From positions 1-17,881 of the forward strand of contig SAAR01000031.1 of assembly GCA_009916335.1 (NCBI GenBank): DNA of 17,881 nucleotides. The letters are read 5' to 3'. A program made the position numbers and the translations under genes. Origin of the DNA: Erysipelotrichia bacterium (GTDB taxonomy: Bacteria > Bacillota_I > Bacilli_A > Erysipelotrichales > Erysipelotrichaceae). Below the pieces are notes generated by a model. The model had not been told where the DNA came from, made no database searches, and worked only from the letters and a program-made list of their open reading frames with translations. Positions 1-8,079 of the stretch are shown here, in pieces (position 1 is the stretch's first letter; the number at the start of each line of letters is the position of its first letter).

Positions 1-1147
1 AAAAGTCCTCTTGCGTAAGCATACCGTAATTGATAAAGAGCTTCAAATCGTTCCATTTTTCTTCAAATTGTTTACGATCATTTTTAAAAATAGATTGTAA
101 ACGATCTGAAACTTTTTTTGAAATATGACTAGAAATTTTCTTCACGTTAGAATCACTCTGAAGATAAGACCTAGAAACATTTAAAGGAATATCCGGAGAA
201 TCAATAACACCATGTAGAAGCGTTAAAAAATCAGGCACAACTCCTTCAACTGAATCAGTTACATAAACTTGATTGCAATATAACTGAATCTTATTTTTAT
301 TCAAATCAATGTTACTTTTAACTTTTGGGAAGTAAAGAATACCTGTAAGGTTAAACGGGTAATCCACGTTCAGATGAATCCAAAACAATGGTTCATCGGA
401 CATAGGATACAGTTTACTGTAGAAAGATTTATAATCTTCGTCTTTTAATTCATTAGGCTTTTGTGTCCATAATGGGTTTGTTTCATTGATGATGTTATCT
501 TCAGATGTTTCAATCTGTTTTCCGTCTTTCCACTCTTTCTTTTTTCCAAATGAAACAGGAACTGGAAGAAAACTACAATATTTGTTTAAAAGAGAGGATA
601 TACGGGTTGTATCCAAAAATTCTTTGCAATCATCATCTATGTAAAGTACTATATCTGTTCCTCTATCTTCTTTATCAGCATTTGTAAGTGTATATTCCGG
701 ACTACCATCACACGACCATTTGATAGCTTGAGCACCTTCTTTATAAGATTTGGTTACAATTTCCACTTTTTTTGAAACCATAAAGGAAGAATAAAAACCA
801 AGACCGAAGTGACCAATGATAGCATTAGCATCATTCTTATACTTTTCAAGAAAATCACTCGCACCGGAAAAAGCAATTTGATTGATATATTTTTCTATTT
901 CTTCTGCGGTCAAACCTATTCCACGGTCCGAAATAGTTATTGTATCGTTATTTAACGATACTCTCACCGTCAAATCACCCAATTCTCCTTTATATTCACC
1001 CATTGAAGAAAGTGTTTTTAGCTTCTGAGTAGCATCAACAGCATTAGAAACTATTTCTCGTAGGAAAATTTCATGGTCACTGTACAAAAACTTTTTTATG
1101 ATGGGGAAAATATTCTCCGTTGTAACCCCAATATTACCTTTTTGCAT
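1..1147 (-). CDS. htpG: Molecular chaperone HtpG (Hsp90), N-terminal part, cut by window edge
   Basis: Bacterial Hsp90, an ATP-dependent cytoplasmic chaperone that acts as a homodimer on late folding intermediates. I translated 382 intact codons from the ATG at 1147; the frame is open to base 1 and the C-terminal part lies outside the window. The GHKL ATPase site is visible: the helix with Glu31, Asn35 and Asp38 (EIVSNAVDA), the DRGIGLT motif at 74-80 with the nucleotide-contacting Asp74, the lid-edge glycine motif GHFGLGFYS at 112-120, and Thr164 in the DRGTDI stretch. The middle domain starts around residue 225 and includes a conserved run near 321-330 (PLNVSRSYLQ). The family is usually 620-690 residues, so a little over half is present. 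It lies downstream of clpC on the same strand but behind a strong terminator, so it probably has its own promoter. Stress regulation is plausible, but I see no CIRCE-like operator. Identity is secure. Confidence 0.97.
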   Translation of the reverse strand, partial: MQKGNIGVTTENIFPIIKKFLYSDHEIFLREIVSNAVDATQKLKTLSSMGEYKGELGDLTVRVSLNNDTITISDRGIGLTAEEIEKYINQIAFSGASDFLEKYKNDANAIIGHFGLGFYSSFMVSKKVEIVTKSYKEGAQAIKWSCDGSPEYTLTNADKEDRGTDIVLYIDDDCKEFLDTTRISSLLNKYCSFLPVPVSFGKKKEWKDGKQIETSEDNIINETNPLWTQKPNELKDEDYKSFYSKLYPMSDEPLFWIHLNVDYPFNLTGILYFPKVKSNIDLNKNKIQLYCNQVYVTDSVEGVVPDFLTLLHGVIDSPDIPLNVSRSYLQSDSNVKKISSHISKKVSDRLQSIFKNDRKQFEEKWNDLKLFINYGMLTQEDF

Positions 1148-1170
1148 AATAACTTATATTTTTTAATTAT

Positions 1171-1204
1171 CAATAATAACAGTAGTTTTAAAAACAATCA
1201 CAAA
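1171..1204 (-). promoter_or_regulatory. Possible htpG promoter
   Basis: On the minus strand TATTATTG (1178-1171) matches the Bacteroidota -7 consensus TAnnTTTG with one mismatch. A TTTG (1204-1201) lies 22 bases upstream and could serve as the -33 element. The spacing is a little long, and the TTTG lies in the T-run of the preceding terminator, so this is only a candidate. The motif is seen; promoter function is inferred. Confidence 0.28.
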
Positions 1205-1235
1205 AAAAATGCCAGGCAACATTACCTGACATTTT
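1202..1235 (-). terminator. Rho-independent terminator of clpC
   Basis: About 20 bases past the clpC stop, the minus strand forms a 12-bp stem (arms 1235-1224 and 1217-1206, with two G-U pairs) around a 6-base loop. A run of eight T follows on the minus strand (1209-1202, partly inside the stem). This is a classic intrinsic terminator, and it separates clpC from htpG. Confidence 0.85.
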
Positions 1236-1253
1236 GACGGTTGATTATTTAGC

Positions 1254-3788
1254 TTATTGATTACCTTGTCTCGTAATATCTAAAGAATTCATCTCCGAAT
1301 TAAAGGTTACTTTTATGATGTCGCCTTCGTGTAAATCAGAAGTAATAATCATTTCAGACAAAGGATCTTCCAATAAAGTTTGAATTGCACGTTTAAGTGG
1401 ACGTGCACCATATTGAATATCATAACCTTTTGTCGCTATAAACTTCTTGGCTTCCTCATCAATCGCTAGAGAATACCCAATATTTTGGACTCTTTGACAC
1501 AGACCTTTAAGCTCTATGTCTACGATTTGGATTATAGCGTCCAAGGATAATTGATCAAACGTTACTAATTCATCAACTCGATTCAAAAACTCAGGAGCAA
1601 AAAATTTATTTAGAGCCTTCTGAATAACACTTCTTGAAAATTCTTTATCATCCAAACGGCTTTGGGTAGCGAAACCAACCCCTCTACCAAAATCTTTCAA
1701 TTGACGAGTTCCAATATTTGAAGTCATAATTATAACTGTATTTTTAAAATCAACCATTCTGCCATAACTGTCAGTTAGCCGTCCTTCATCCATGACTTGC
1801 AGCAAGAGATTAAAGACGTCAGCATGAGCTTTTTCTATTTCATCGAGTAATACAATAGAATATGGCTTCCGGCGAACTTTTTCTGTTAACTGTCCACCTT
1901 CTTCATATCCAACGTACCCTGGAGGAGCTCCAACCAATCTGGACACCGTAAATTTTTCCATGAACTCACTCATATCAATACGAATTAATGCTTCTGAAGT
2001 GCCAAACATATATTTAGCCAATTCTTTGGCTAAATGTGTTTTACCAACCCCAGTAGGACCTAAGAACATAAATACACCAATAGGTTTATTGGGATCTTTA
2101 AGCCCAACGCGACTGCGTAAAATTGCTTTTACCAATTTATCTATAGCGGCATCTTGAGCAACAACTTTGGATTTAAGATCAGTCTTCATATTAACCAATT
2201 TTACTCCTTCAGCCTGCGCCATTCGCTGTACAGGAACACCAGACATCATAGAAACAACATTCGCTATATCTTCCTCATCAACAGTTTGTCTATTGTCTTT
2301 AAGGGTTGCTTCCCAATCTTTTTTCATCTGTTCTAGCTGTTCTGAAAACATTTTTTCTTTATCTCTGAAACTAGCTGCCAATTCATAATTTTGCAACTTA
2401 ACAGCTTCAGTTTTCTGTTGTTTGGTTTCTTCAATCAGCTTCTCTTGGTCTTCTATTTCTTTAGGTACCGTAATATTGGTCAAGTGAATTCTGGATCCTG
2501 ATTCATCCAGCACATCAATTGCTTTGTCTGGGAAATTTCTATCAGTAATATATCTATCTGTTAACTTAACACACGCCAGCAATGCAGCTTCTGTATAATT
2601 AACATTATGATGGTCTTCATATTTTTCTTTTATATTACGTAATATCTGAATCGTTTCATCAGGCGTAGTTGGTTCTACCAACACTTTCTGGAAACGACGT
2701 TCAAGAGCTCCATCTTTTTCTATATTCTTACGGTATTCATCAAGAGTGGTAGCACCAATGCATTGTATTTCACCGCGAGCCAAAGCAGGTTTAAGCATAT
2801 TTGCTGCGTCCATAGAGCCTGCAGCTGATCCAGCACCAACTATAGTATGAATTTCATCAATAAAGACAATTACATTAGGATTATTCTGTAATTCTAACAA
2901 TATAGTACGAATTCGTTCTTCAAATTGCCCACGATATTTTGTACCGGCAACAATCGATGTCATATCTAAAGCTACTACTCGTTTATCAAATAATATACGA
3001 GATACTTTTTTTTGAATTATCCTGAGCGCAAGTCCCTCAACTATAGCCGACTTACCAACTCCAGGCTCTCCAATTAAAACTGGATTATTCTTTTTCCTAC
3101 GACTAAGAATTTGTGCCAAACGTTCAATTTCTTTTTCACGTCCAACAACAGGATCTAACCTACCTTCTTGTGCAGCCTTTGTCATGTCAACCCCAAAATT
3201 ATCAAGTGCTGGTGTATCATTTGAAGGTTTACGAACTGCCTGGGTTTGGTGGTGTTCTATACTTCCTGAACTGCTACTCGCTCGGGAGTCTTCCATATCA
3301 TCTTCTTCCTCATCGTCTTCCGAGAAACTTGAGCTTGCATTAACGTCAGGTAAGTATGACATATGTTCCAAAAAGGCTTTGTAATCAATACTATTTTCAC
3401 CAAGAATAGTAGCAGCTGTGTTATTACGATCCTTTAAAATTGCTAATATCAAATGTTCCGTATCTGCAACATTGCTTCTGTAAAGATGCGCTTCTAAGAT
3501 TCCAAGTTTCAGAATTCGAGCTGTGTCATTAGATAACGGAATATCAGCGTCAGGTAATAACATATCATCTTGATGAAATTTCAAAATTGACTCAATGCGT
3601 TTTTTTAGATCATTAAGATCTATATGGAGTGTATTTAATACCTCAATAGCTCTGCTTTCACCATCCCGAATTAATCCTAGAAGTAAATGCTCAGGTCCTA
3701 TATAGCCATTTTTGAGGCGATTGGCTTCTTCCTTGCTATATATAATGACTTCAGAGACTTTTTGCGAAAACTGATTATTCATCTTCAT
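1254..3788 (-). CDS. clpC: ATP-dependent Clp protease ATP-binding subunit ClpC
   Basis: Hsp100 AAA+ unfoldase that threads damaged or tagged proteins into ClpP for degradation in the cytoplasm. The 844 residues show the full ClpC layout: two Clp_N repeats (about 8-65 and 83-145), a Ser- and acid-rich linker (152-190), the first AAA+ module (Walker A GEPGVGKS 240-247, Walker B IDE 310-312, pore loop KYRGQF 284-289), a middle domain with a UVR-like helix (about 462-480), and the second AAA+ module (Walker A GPTGVGKT 577-584, Walker B LLDE 647-650, pore loop GYVGYE 624-629, FLNRVDE 734-740). The VGF tripeptide at 704-706 matches the loop that docks on ClpP, which makes ClpB unlikely. The start at 3788 follows a good promoter; the in-frame ATG at 3782 is equally possible. 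ClpP is not in the window. It is monocistronic or nearly so, with a terminator before htpG. Confidence 0.97.
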   Translation of the reverse strand: MKMNNQFSQKVSEVIIYSKEEANRLKNGYIGPEHLLLGLIRDGESRAIEVLNTLHIDLNDLKKRIESILKFHQDDMLLPDADIPLSNDTARILKLGILEAHLYRSNVADTEHLILAILKDRNNTAATILGENSIDYKAFLEHMSYLPDVNASSSFSEDDEEEDDMEDSRASSSSGSIEHHQTQAVRKPSNDTPALDNFGVDMTKAAQEGRLDPVVGREKEIERLAQILSRRKKNNPVLIGEPGVGKSAIVEGLALRIIQKKVSRILFDKRVVALDMTSIVAGTKYRGQFEERIRTILLELQNNPNVIVFIDEIHTIVGAGSAAGSMDAANMLKPALARGEIQCIGATTLDEYRKNIEKDGALERRFQKVLVEPTTPDETIQILRNIKEKYEDHHNVNYTEAALLACVKLTDRYITDRNFPDKAIDVLDESGSRIHLTNITVPKEIEDQEKLIEETKQQKTEAVKLQNYELAASFRDKEKMFSEQLEQMKKDWEATLKDNRQTVDEEDIANVVSMMSGVPVQRMAQAEGVKLVNMKTDLKSKVVAQDAAIDKLVKAILRSRVGLKDPNKPIGVFMFLGPTGVGKTHLAKELAKYMFGTSEALIRIDMSEFMEKFTVSRLVGAPPGYVGYEEGGQLTEKVRRKPYSIVLLDEIEKAHADVFNLLLQVMDEGRLTDSYGRMVDFKNTVIIMTSNIGTRQLKDFGRGVGFATQSRLDDKEFSRSVIQKALNKFFAPEFLNRVDELVTFDQLSLDAIIQIVDIELKGLCQRVQNIGYSLAIDEEAKKFIATKGYDIQYGARPLKRAIQTLLEDPLSEMIITSDLHEGDIIKVTFNSEMNSLDITRQGNQ

Positions 3789-3810
3789 ATTTTATAAAGG
3801 TTATTAATGG

Positions 3811-3818
3811 CAAATGTA
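3811..3818 (-). promoter_or_regulatory. -7 promoter box of clpC
   Basis: The minus strand reads TACATTTG here, a perfect match to the Bacteroidota primary sigma factor -7 consensus TAnnTTTG. It ends 22 bases upstream of the clpC ATG, which implies a short leader. I see no convincing TTTG/TTG -33 element at the usual distance. The match is seen; use in vivo is inferred. Confidence 0.55.
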
Positions 3819-4047
3819 GAAAAATTCTATTTAAGCCCGTTTTATATCTCTTTCCTTATTTATCTATCAACAAATGTCATGCCAGTTTTGATTAAAATAG
3901 TCCTTAAAACTAGAGATTAATTTCATCAATAACACGTAAAAAGGCATTAATATTATTGTTTTTTTCAAATTAATATGGTATGTTATAAATGATCTCACGA
4001 CATTCATTAACAACAAGGGAATACAGACAATAAAGTTTTTAGCTGAA

Positions 4048-4055
4048 TACTTTTG
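4048..4055 (+). promoter_or_regulatory. -7 promoter box of gyrA
   Basis: TACTTTTG is a perfect match to the Bacteroidota -7 consensus TAnnTTTG. It ends 72 bases upstream of the gyrA ATG, so the predicted leader is roughly 65 bases and contains the hairpin at 4082-4102. No clear -33 TTTG lies 19-23 bases upstream. A weaker one-mismatch copy, TACTTTAG, sits at 4074-4081. Confidence 0.5.
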
Positions 4056-4081
4056 TATATCGTGAAAATGTAGTACTTTAG

Positions 4082-4102
4082 CGTGGTTTTTCATAAGCCA
4101 CG
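4082..4102 (+). promoter_or_regulatory. Leader hairpin upstream of gyrA
   Basis: An 8-bp stem (CGTGGTTT with AAGCCACG, one U-G pair) around the 5-base loop TTCAT, in an otherwise AT-rich stretch and 25 bases before the gyrA start. No T-run follows on either strand, so it is not an intrinsic terminator. Downstream of the predicted start site, it would lie in the 5' untranslated RNA of gyrA. It could affect mRNA stability or bind a protein. The structure is seen; function is unknown. Confidence 0.4.
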
Positions 4103-4127
4103 AATGTATAATTAATAATCTTTTTAA

Positions 4128-6662
4128 ATGCTTGAACAAGACAGAATTATAAAGATTAACATTGAAGAAGAAATGAAATCGTCATACATAGATTATTCTA
4201 TGTCTGTTATCGTATCGAGAGCTCTTCCTGATGTTAGAGATGGATTTAAACCGGTTCATCGCAGAATTCTATATGGAATGATGGAACTAGGCAATACTTC
4301 AGACAAACCTTATAAAAAATCGGCAAGAATAGTGGGTGAAGTACTCGGTAAGTACCACCCTCATGGTGATTCTTCTGTATATCTTGCCATGGTGCGAATG
4401 GCACAAGAGTGGGCGATGCGTTATCCTTTAGTAGATGGTCAAGGTAACTTTGGTTCTGTTGACGGTGATAGTCCGGCAGCGATGCGTTATACAGAAGCAC
4501 GCTTAAACAAATTGGGTGAAGAAATGATGCAAGATCTTTATAAAGAGACTGTAGATTTTGATCCTAACTTTGATAATACACTTGTTGAACCTAAGGTAAT
4601 GCCGACACGCATTCCTAATCTTCTTGTAAATGGTGCTTCAGGTATTGCTGTGGGTATGGCTACTAATATGCCTCCTCACAATCTATCTGAAGTTATTGAA
4701 GCGTGCGTTGCTTATTTAAATAACAAGCAAATCACTGTTGAAGAATTGATGGAATATGTAAAGGCTCCGGATTTCCCCACTGGAGGATTTATATATGGAA
4801 TTAGTGGAGTACGCGAATCTTATTTAACTGGACGAGGTCGTGTAATAATGCGTGCAAAAGCAGAAATCGAATCAGGACAAAACCACGACAAAATAGTTAT
4901 AACTGAAATACCATATAACGTAAACAAAGCAGAACTGATTAAAAATATTGCTGATCTTGTTAACGAAAAGAAAATAGAAGGTATTTCAAATGCAAATGAT
5001 GAGTCAGATCGTGACGGCATGCGTATTGTTATTGATATTAAACGAGATGCCAATGCTAGTGTCGTTCTAAATAAGCTTTACAAAATGACAGCATTGCAAA
5101 CTTCTTTTGGAGTTAACAATGTAGCACTTGTAAATGGTCGTCCAAAGACGTTGAATTTGTACGACTTAATTTCTAACTTTGTTGAGCATAGACATGATGT
5201 CGTTATTCGCCGTACACAATTTGATCTCAAGAAAGCAAAAGAAAGAGCTCACATTTTAGAAGGTCTTATTATTGCATCAGATAATATTGATGAAGTAATT
5301 CGTATTATCAGAGCAGCAAAAACGCCTAACGATGCAATTGCAAACTTAATATCTAGATTTGAATTAAGCGAGATACAAGCTCGTGCAATTGTTGAAATGC
5401 GTCTACGACAATTAACAGGCTTGTTGCAAGATCAGCTCCATGCTGAATATGCAGAAGTGATGAAGCAAATCGCTTATTTCGAAGAAATTCTCTCAAATGA
5501 TGAAATTTGCCGGCAAGTAATTAAAGATGAGTTAATTGAAGTTAAAAATAAATACGGAGACATTCGTCGCTCTGAAATAGTATACTCTTCTGAAGAATTT
5601 AATCCAGAAGATTTTTATTCGGATGATGAAATGATTATCACGATTTCACATTTGGGTTACATCAAGAGGACTCCATTAACAGAATTCCGTGCTCAAAACA
5701 GAGGTGGGGTAGGTTCAAAAGGTTCAGAAACTCGTGATGAAGATTTCGTAGAACATATATATCCGGCAACTATGCACAACACAATGATGTTCTTTACTCA
5801 AAAAGGTAAATGTTATTGGTTAAAGGTGTATGAAATACCCGAAGGTTCTAAAAATTCGAAAGGAAGAGCAATTCAAAATCTATTAAATATAGATTCAGAT
5901 GATGCTGTTAATGCATATCTTCGTGTAAAAGACTTATCAGATCAAGATTATATTAACAACCATTATGTGCTCTTCTGTACCAAAAATGGCGTCATCAAGA
6001 AGACTTTATTAGAACAATATTCCAGACCACGTCAAAATGGCGTTAATGCAATCACAATTCGTGAAGATGATCGTGTCATTGAAGTACGTATGACCAACGG
6101 TGATAATGAAATTATTATTGCCAACAAAAATGGTCGGGCAATTCGTTTCAATGAGAACACGGTTCGTGTTATGGGACGTACTGCGACTGGAGTACGTGGA
6201 ATGTCCCTTGATGAGGATGGCGAAGACGAAGTAGTTGGAATGATATGTATTAAAGATTCCGAAGCAGAATCTATTATGGTCGTTTCTGAACAAGGTTATG
6301 GAAAACGCTCTGATATAGAGGACTATCGTAAGACCAATCGCGGTGGAAAAGGTGTTAAAACCATGAATATAACAGAAAAAACGGGTAAACTTGTCACCAT
6401 AAAGTCTGTAACTGACGATAATGATTTGATGATCATTAATAAATCTGGTATTACTATTCGTTTAAAAGTAGCTGATGTTCGTATTATGGGACGCGCTACC
6501 CAAGGAGTAAGACTAATTAATCTTGAAAAACGCAACGATCAAATAGGCTCTGTTTGTAAAGTGACGTCTGAAAATGAGGATTTATTAGAGGAAGAAGTGG
6601 AGACTGCTAACAATGCTATTGAAAGTAGTGCCGAAGAATTTAATGAACACCAAGAGAAGTAA
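4128..6662 (+). CDS. gyrA: DNA gyrase subunit A
   Basis: Type II topoisomerase subunit that cuts and rejoins DNA and, with GyrB, introduces negative supercoils. The 844 residues contain the breakage-rejoining domain (about 15-480) with the catalytic Tyr121 in AMRYTEARL, and the C-terminal DNA-wrapping beta-pinwheel (about 495-815). GyrA-box-like motifs occur at 523-529 (QNRGGVG) and 736-742 (TNRGGKG), and two blade repeats share MGR-T-GVR (682-690, 787-795). An acidic tail fills 816-844. These features favour GyrA over ParC. In the quinolone-resistance region the residue matching E. coli Ser83 is Ser82 (unmutated), while the match to Asp87 is Leu86. gyrB is not in the window. Transcription probably starts near 4062 and runs into the TPR gene 40 bases downstream. 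The ATG at 4128 gives the standard N-terminus ([20 protein letters not shown] at 13-32). Confidence 0.98.
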   Translation: MLEQDRIIKINIEEEMKSSYIDYSMSVIVSRALPDVRDGFKPVHRRILYGMMELGNTSDKPYKKSARIVGEVLGKYHPHGDSSVYLAMVRMAQEWAMRYPLVDGQGNFGSVDGDSPAAMRYTEARLNKLGEEMMQDLYKETVDFDPNFDNTLVEPKVMPTRIPNLLVNGASGIAVGMATNMPPHNLSEVIEACVAYLNNKQITVEELMEYVKAPDFPTGGFIYGISGVRESYLTGRGRVIMRAKAEIESGQNHDKIVITEIPYNVNKAELIKNIADLVNEKKIEGISNANDESDRDGMRIVIDIKRDANASVVLNKLYKMTALQTSFGVNNVALVNGRPKTLNLYDLISNFVEHRHDVVIRRTQFDLKKAKERAHILEGLIIASDNIDEVIRIIRAAKTPNDAIANLISRFELSEIQARAIVEMRLRQLTGLLQDQLHAEYAEVMKQIAYFEEILSNDEICRQVIKDELIEVKNKYGDIRRSEIVYSSEEFNPEDFYSDDEMIITISHLGYIKRTPLTEFRAQNRGGVGSKGSETRDEDFVEHIYPATMHNTMMFFTQKGKCYWLKVYEIPEGSKNSKGRAIQNLLNIDSDDAVNAYLRVKDLSDQDYINNHYVLFCTKNGVIKKTLLEQYSRPRQNGVNAITIREDDRVIEVRMTNGDNEIIIANKNGRAIRFNENTVRVMGRTATGVRGMSLDEDGEDEVVGMICIKDSEAESIMVVSEQGYGKRSDIEDYRKTNRGGKGVKTMNITEKTGKLVTIKSVTDDNDLMIINKSGITIRLKVADVRIMGRATQGVRLINLEKRNDQIGSVCKVTSENEDLLEEEVETANNAIESSAEEFNEHQEK

Positions 6663-6702
6663 TATTGAATAGACATAATATTAACATTTAATTAAAAACA
6701 TC

Positions 6703-7920
6703 ATGAAAAGAGTATTATTTTCAATGATTTTACTTATTATAGCTAGTTTTGCTTTTGCACAAGAGAAAAATGTAAAAGAAGCAAAGAAAATTGCTAATGA
6801 AGTAAAACCTGATTTTAGTAAGGCTGAACAATTAATAAATGAAGCCTTAACAAATCCCGAGACCAAAGATAATCCCGAAACATGGGATGTAGCTGGGTTT
6901 ATTCAAAAAAGAATAAATGAAAAAGAGATGGAAAATGCATATTTAAAAAAGCCATATGATACTCTAAAGGTATATAATAGCGTTTTAAATATGTATAACT
7001 ATTTTTTAAAATGTGATGAATTAGCTCAAACTCCTAATGAAAAAGGTAAGGTTAAAAATAAATATAGAAAGGCCAATGCTGCAACTATGATTGCAGAACG
7101 TTCTAATCTTATCAACGGTGGTATACAATATTTTAATTTAGATAAAAACAAAGAAGCTTTGTCTTTCTTTGCTGCCTATGTTGATGCTTCTGCACATCCT
7201 ATTTTTGAAAAAGAAAATTTTGTAGAAAAAGATACTGTTCTTCCTCAAGTAGCCTATTATGCATCACTTGCTGCTGCTAAAATGGAAAATTATCCAGCTG
7301 TACTAAAATATGCTCCATTTGCTAAAAATGATAAGGAAGTCGGTAAATACGCCTTGGAGTTTATGGCCACAGCATATAAAGCTCAGGCGGACACAGCTAA
7401 ATGGGTTGAAACATTGAAAGAGGGAATACAAAAATATCCTCAACATGCATTCTTTTTTGGTCATCTAATTGACTATTATAGCAATACAAATAAGTATGGA
7501 GAAGCAATGCAGTTTGCTGATGATATGTTGAATAAAGATCCTAATAACACATTTTATTTATATGTTAAGGGATATTTATATCATAATATGAAGGATTATG
7601 ATAAGGCAATTCAGTTCTACAAAAAAACAATTGAAATTGATCCTAAATACGCAGAAGCCTATTCAAACTTAGGACTAATTTACTGTTTGCAAGCTCAGGA
7701 TTATGCATCAAAAACAACAGCAGACGTTAATGATCCTAAGTATTCTAAAGAACAAGCTAAAATAAAAAAGTTCTATGAAGAAGCTAGACCATATTATGAA
7801 AAAGCTAGAGATTTAAAGCCAGACCAAAAAGATTTGTGGATTCAAGGTTTATACAGAATTTATTATAATCTCAATTTAGGTAAAGAGTTTGAAGAAATTG
7901 ATAAATTAATGAATAATTAA
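6703..7920 (+). CDS. Exported tetratricopeptide-repeat protein downstream of gyrA
   Basis: 405-residue protein with a clear Sec signal peptide: Lys-Arg, a hydrophobic core at about 4-18, and a probable cut after Ala-Gln at 19-20, with no lipobox cysteine. The mature part is helical. Recognisable TPR-like units lie at about 137-170, 247-280, 281-314 (typical: YVKGYLYHNMKDYDKAIQFY) and 315-371, the last interrupted by a Lys-rich insert near 333-353. The first half (21-130) is helical with no repeat I recognise. TPRs bind proteins, so a periplasmic scaffold role is plausible, but the partner and function are unknown. It begins 40 bases after gyrA with no terminator between, so the two are probably cotranscribed; the palindrome right after it ends the unit. 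It has no enzyme motif. Confidence 0.85.
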   Translation: MKRVLFSMILLIIASFAFAQEKNVKEAKKIANEVKPDFSKAEQLINEALTNPETKDNPETWDVAGFIQKRINEKEMENAYLKKPYDTLKVYNSVLNMYNYFLKCDELAQTPNEKGKVKNKYRKANAATMIAERSNLINGGIQYFNLDKNKEALSFFAAYVDASAHPIFEKENFVEKDTVLPQVAYYASLAAAKMENYPAVLKYAPFAKNDKEVGKYALEFMATAYKAQADTAKWVETLKEGIQKYPQHAFFFGHLIDYYSNTNKYGEAMQFADDMLNKDPNNTFYLYVKGYLYHNMKDYDKAIQFYKKTIEIDPKYAEAYSNLGLIYCLQAQDYASKTTADVNDPKYSKEQAKIKKFYEEARPYYEKARDLKPDQKDLWIQGLYRIYYNLNLGKEFEEIDKLMNN

Positions 7921-7927
7921 TATCAAT

Positions 7928-7999
7928 AACATATTAACATATAGAAAAAGCTGTCCCAATTAATTAATTGGGACAGCTTTTTCTATATGTTAATATGTT
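7928..7999. repeat. Perfect 72-base palindrome
   Basis: Two 36-base arms (7928-7963 and 7964-7999) are exact reverse complements with no spacer. The inner 42 bases are the terminator described separately; the outer 15 bases on each side (left arm beginning AACATATTAACATA) extend the symmetry well beyond what termination needs. The next pair outward is T/G and the following one mismatches, so the symmetry stops sharply. Transcribed, it folds into one long hairpin; as DNA it could extrude a cruciform. Confidence 0.95.
7943..7984. terminator. Bidirectional rho-independent terminator
   Basis: The core of the palindrome reads AGAAAAAGCTGTCCCAATTAA followed by its exact reverse complement. On either strand this gives a GC-containing stem (GCTGTCCC with GGGACAGC), a small AT-rich tip, and a trailing CTTTTTCT. 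It lies between the convergent ends of the gyrA/TPR unit and the stress-protein gene, just where a shared terminator is expected. Confidence 0.9.
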
Positions 8000-8079
8000 G
8001 AAATCCAAATTATTATTAAACATAATACCAATTATATATATAAATAAACAATTTATATATTAATTACGACTTGTTAAAT

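Larger units (their letters stand above)
3789..4127. other. Divergent intergenic region between clpC and gyrA
   Basis: 339 bases with no gene I can support. The left side carries a -7 promoter box reading toward clpC. The right side carries a -7 box reading toward gyrA and a GC-rich hairpin in the presumed gyrA leader. The middle (about 3840-4040) is AT-rich, and I see no operator, repeat or RNA gene in it. An open frame of 90 codons on the minus strand (3867-4139) overlaps the gyrA start and promoter; its sequence resembles no known family, and I treat it as chance. Confidence 0.7.

Noticed and set aside
3113..3384. Plus-strand open frames opposite the clpC linker region
   Set aside because: They mirror the Ser- and acid-rich coding of clpC in other frames and have no promoter or family resemblance. 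The same applies to the antisense frames in htpG, gyrA, batD and batA.
4082..4102. gyrA leader hairpin as an intrinsic terminator
   Set aside because: No T-run follows the stem on either strand, and no gene ends next to it.
3867..4139. 90-codon open frame on the minus strand in the clpC-gyrA gap
   Set aside because: It overlaps the gyrA start, the gyrA promoter box and the leader hairpin, has no recognisable family, and is Ile/Leu/Lys/Asn-rich as expected for chance translation of AT-rich DNA.
8030..8066. AT-rich imperfect inverted repeat downstream of the stress gene
   Set aside because: It is made only of A and T runs with a bulge, as expected by chance in this composition; the adjacent palindrome is the convincing terminator.
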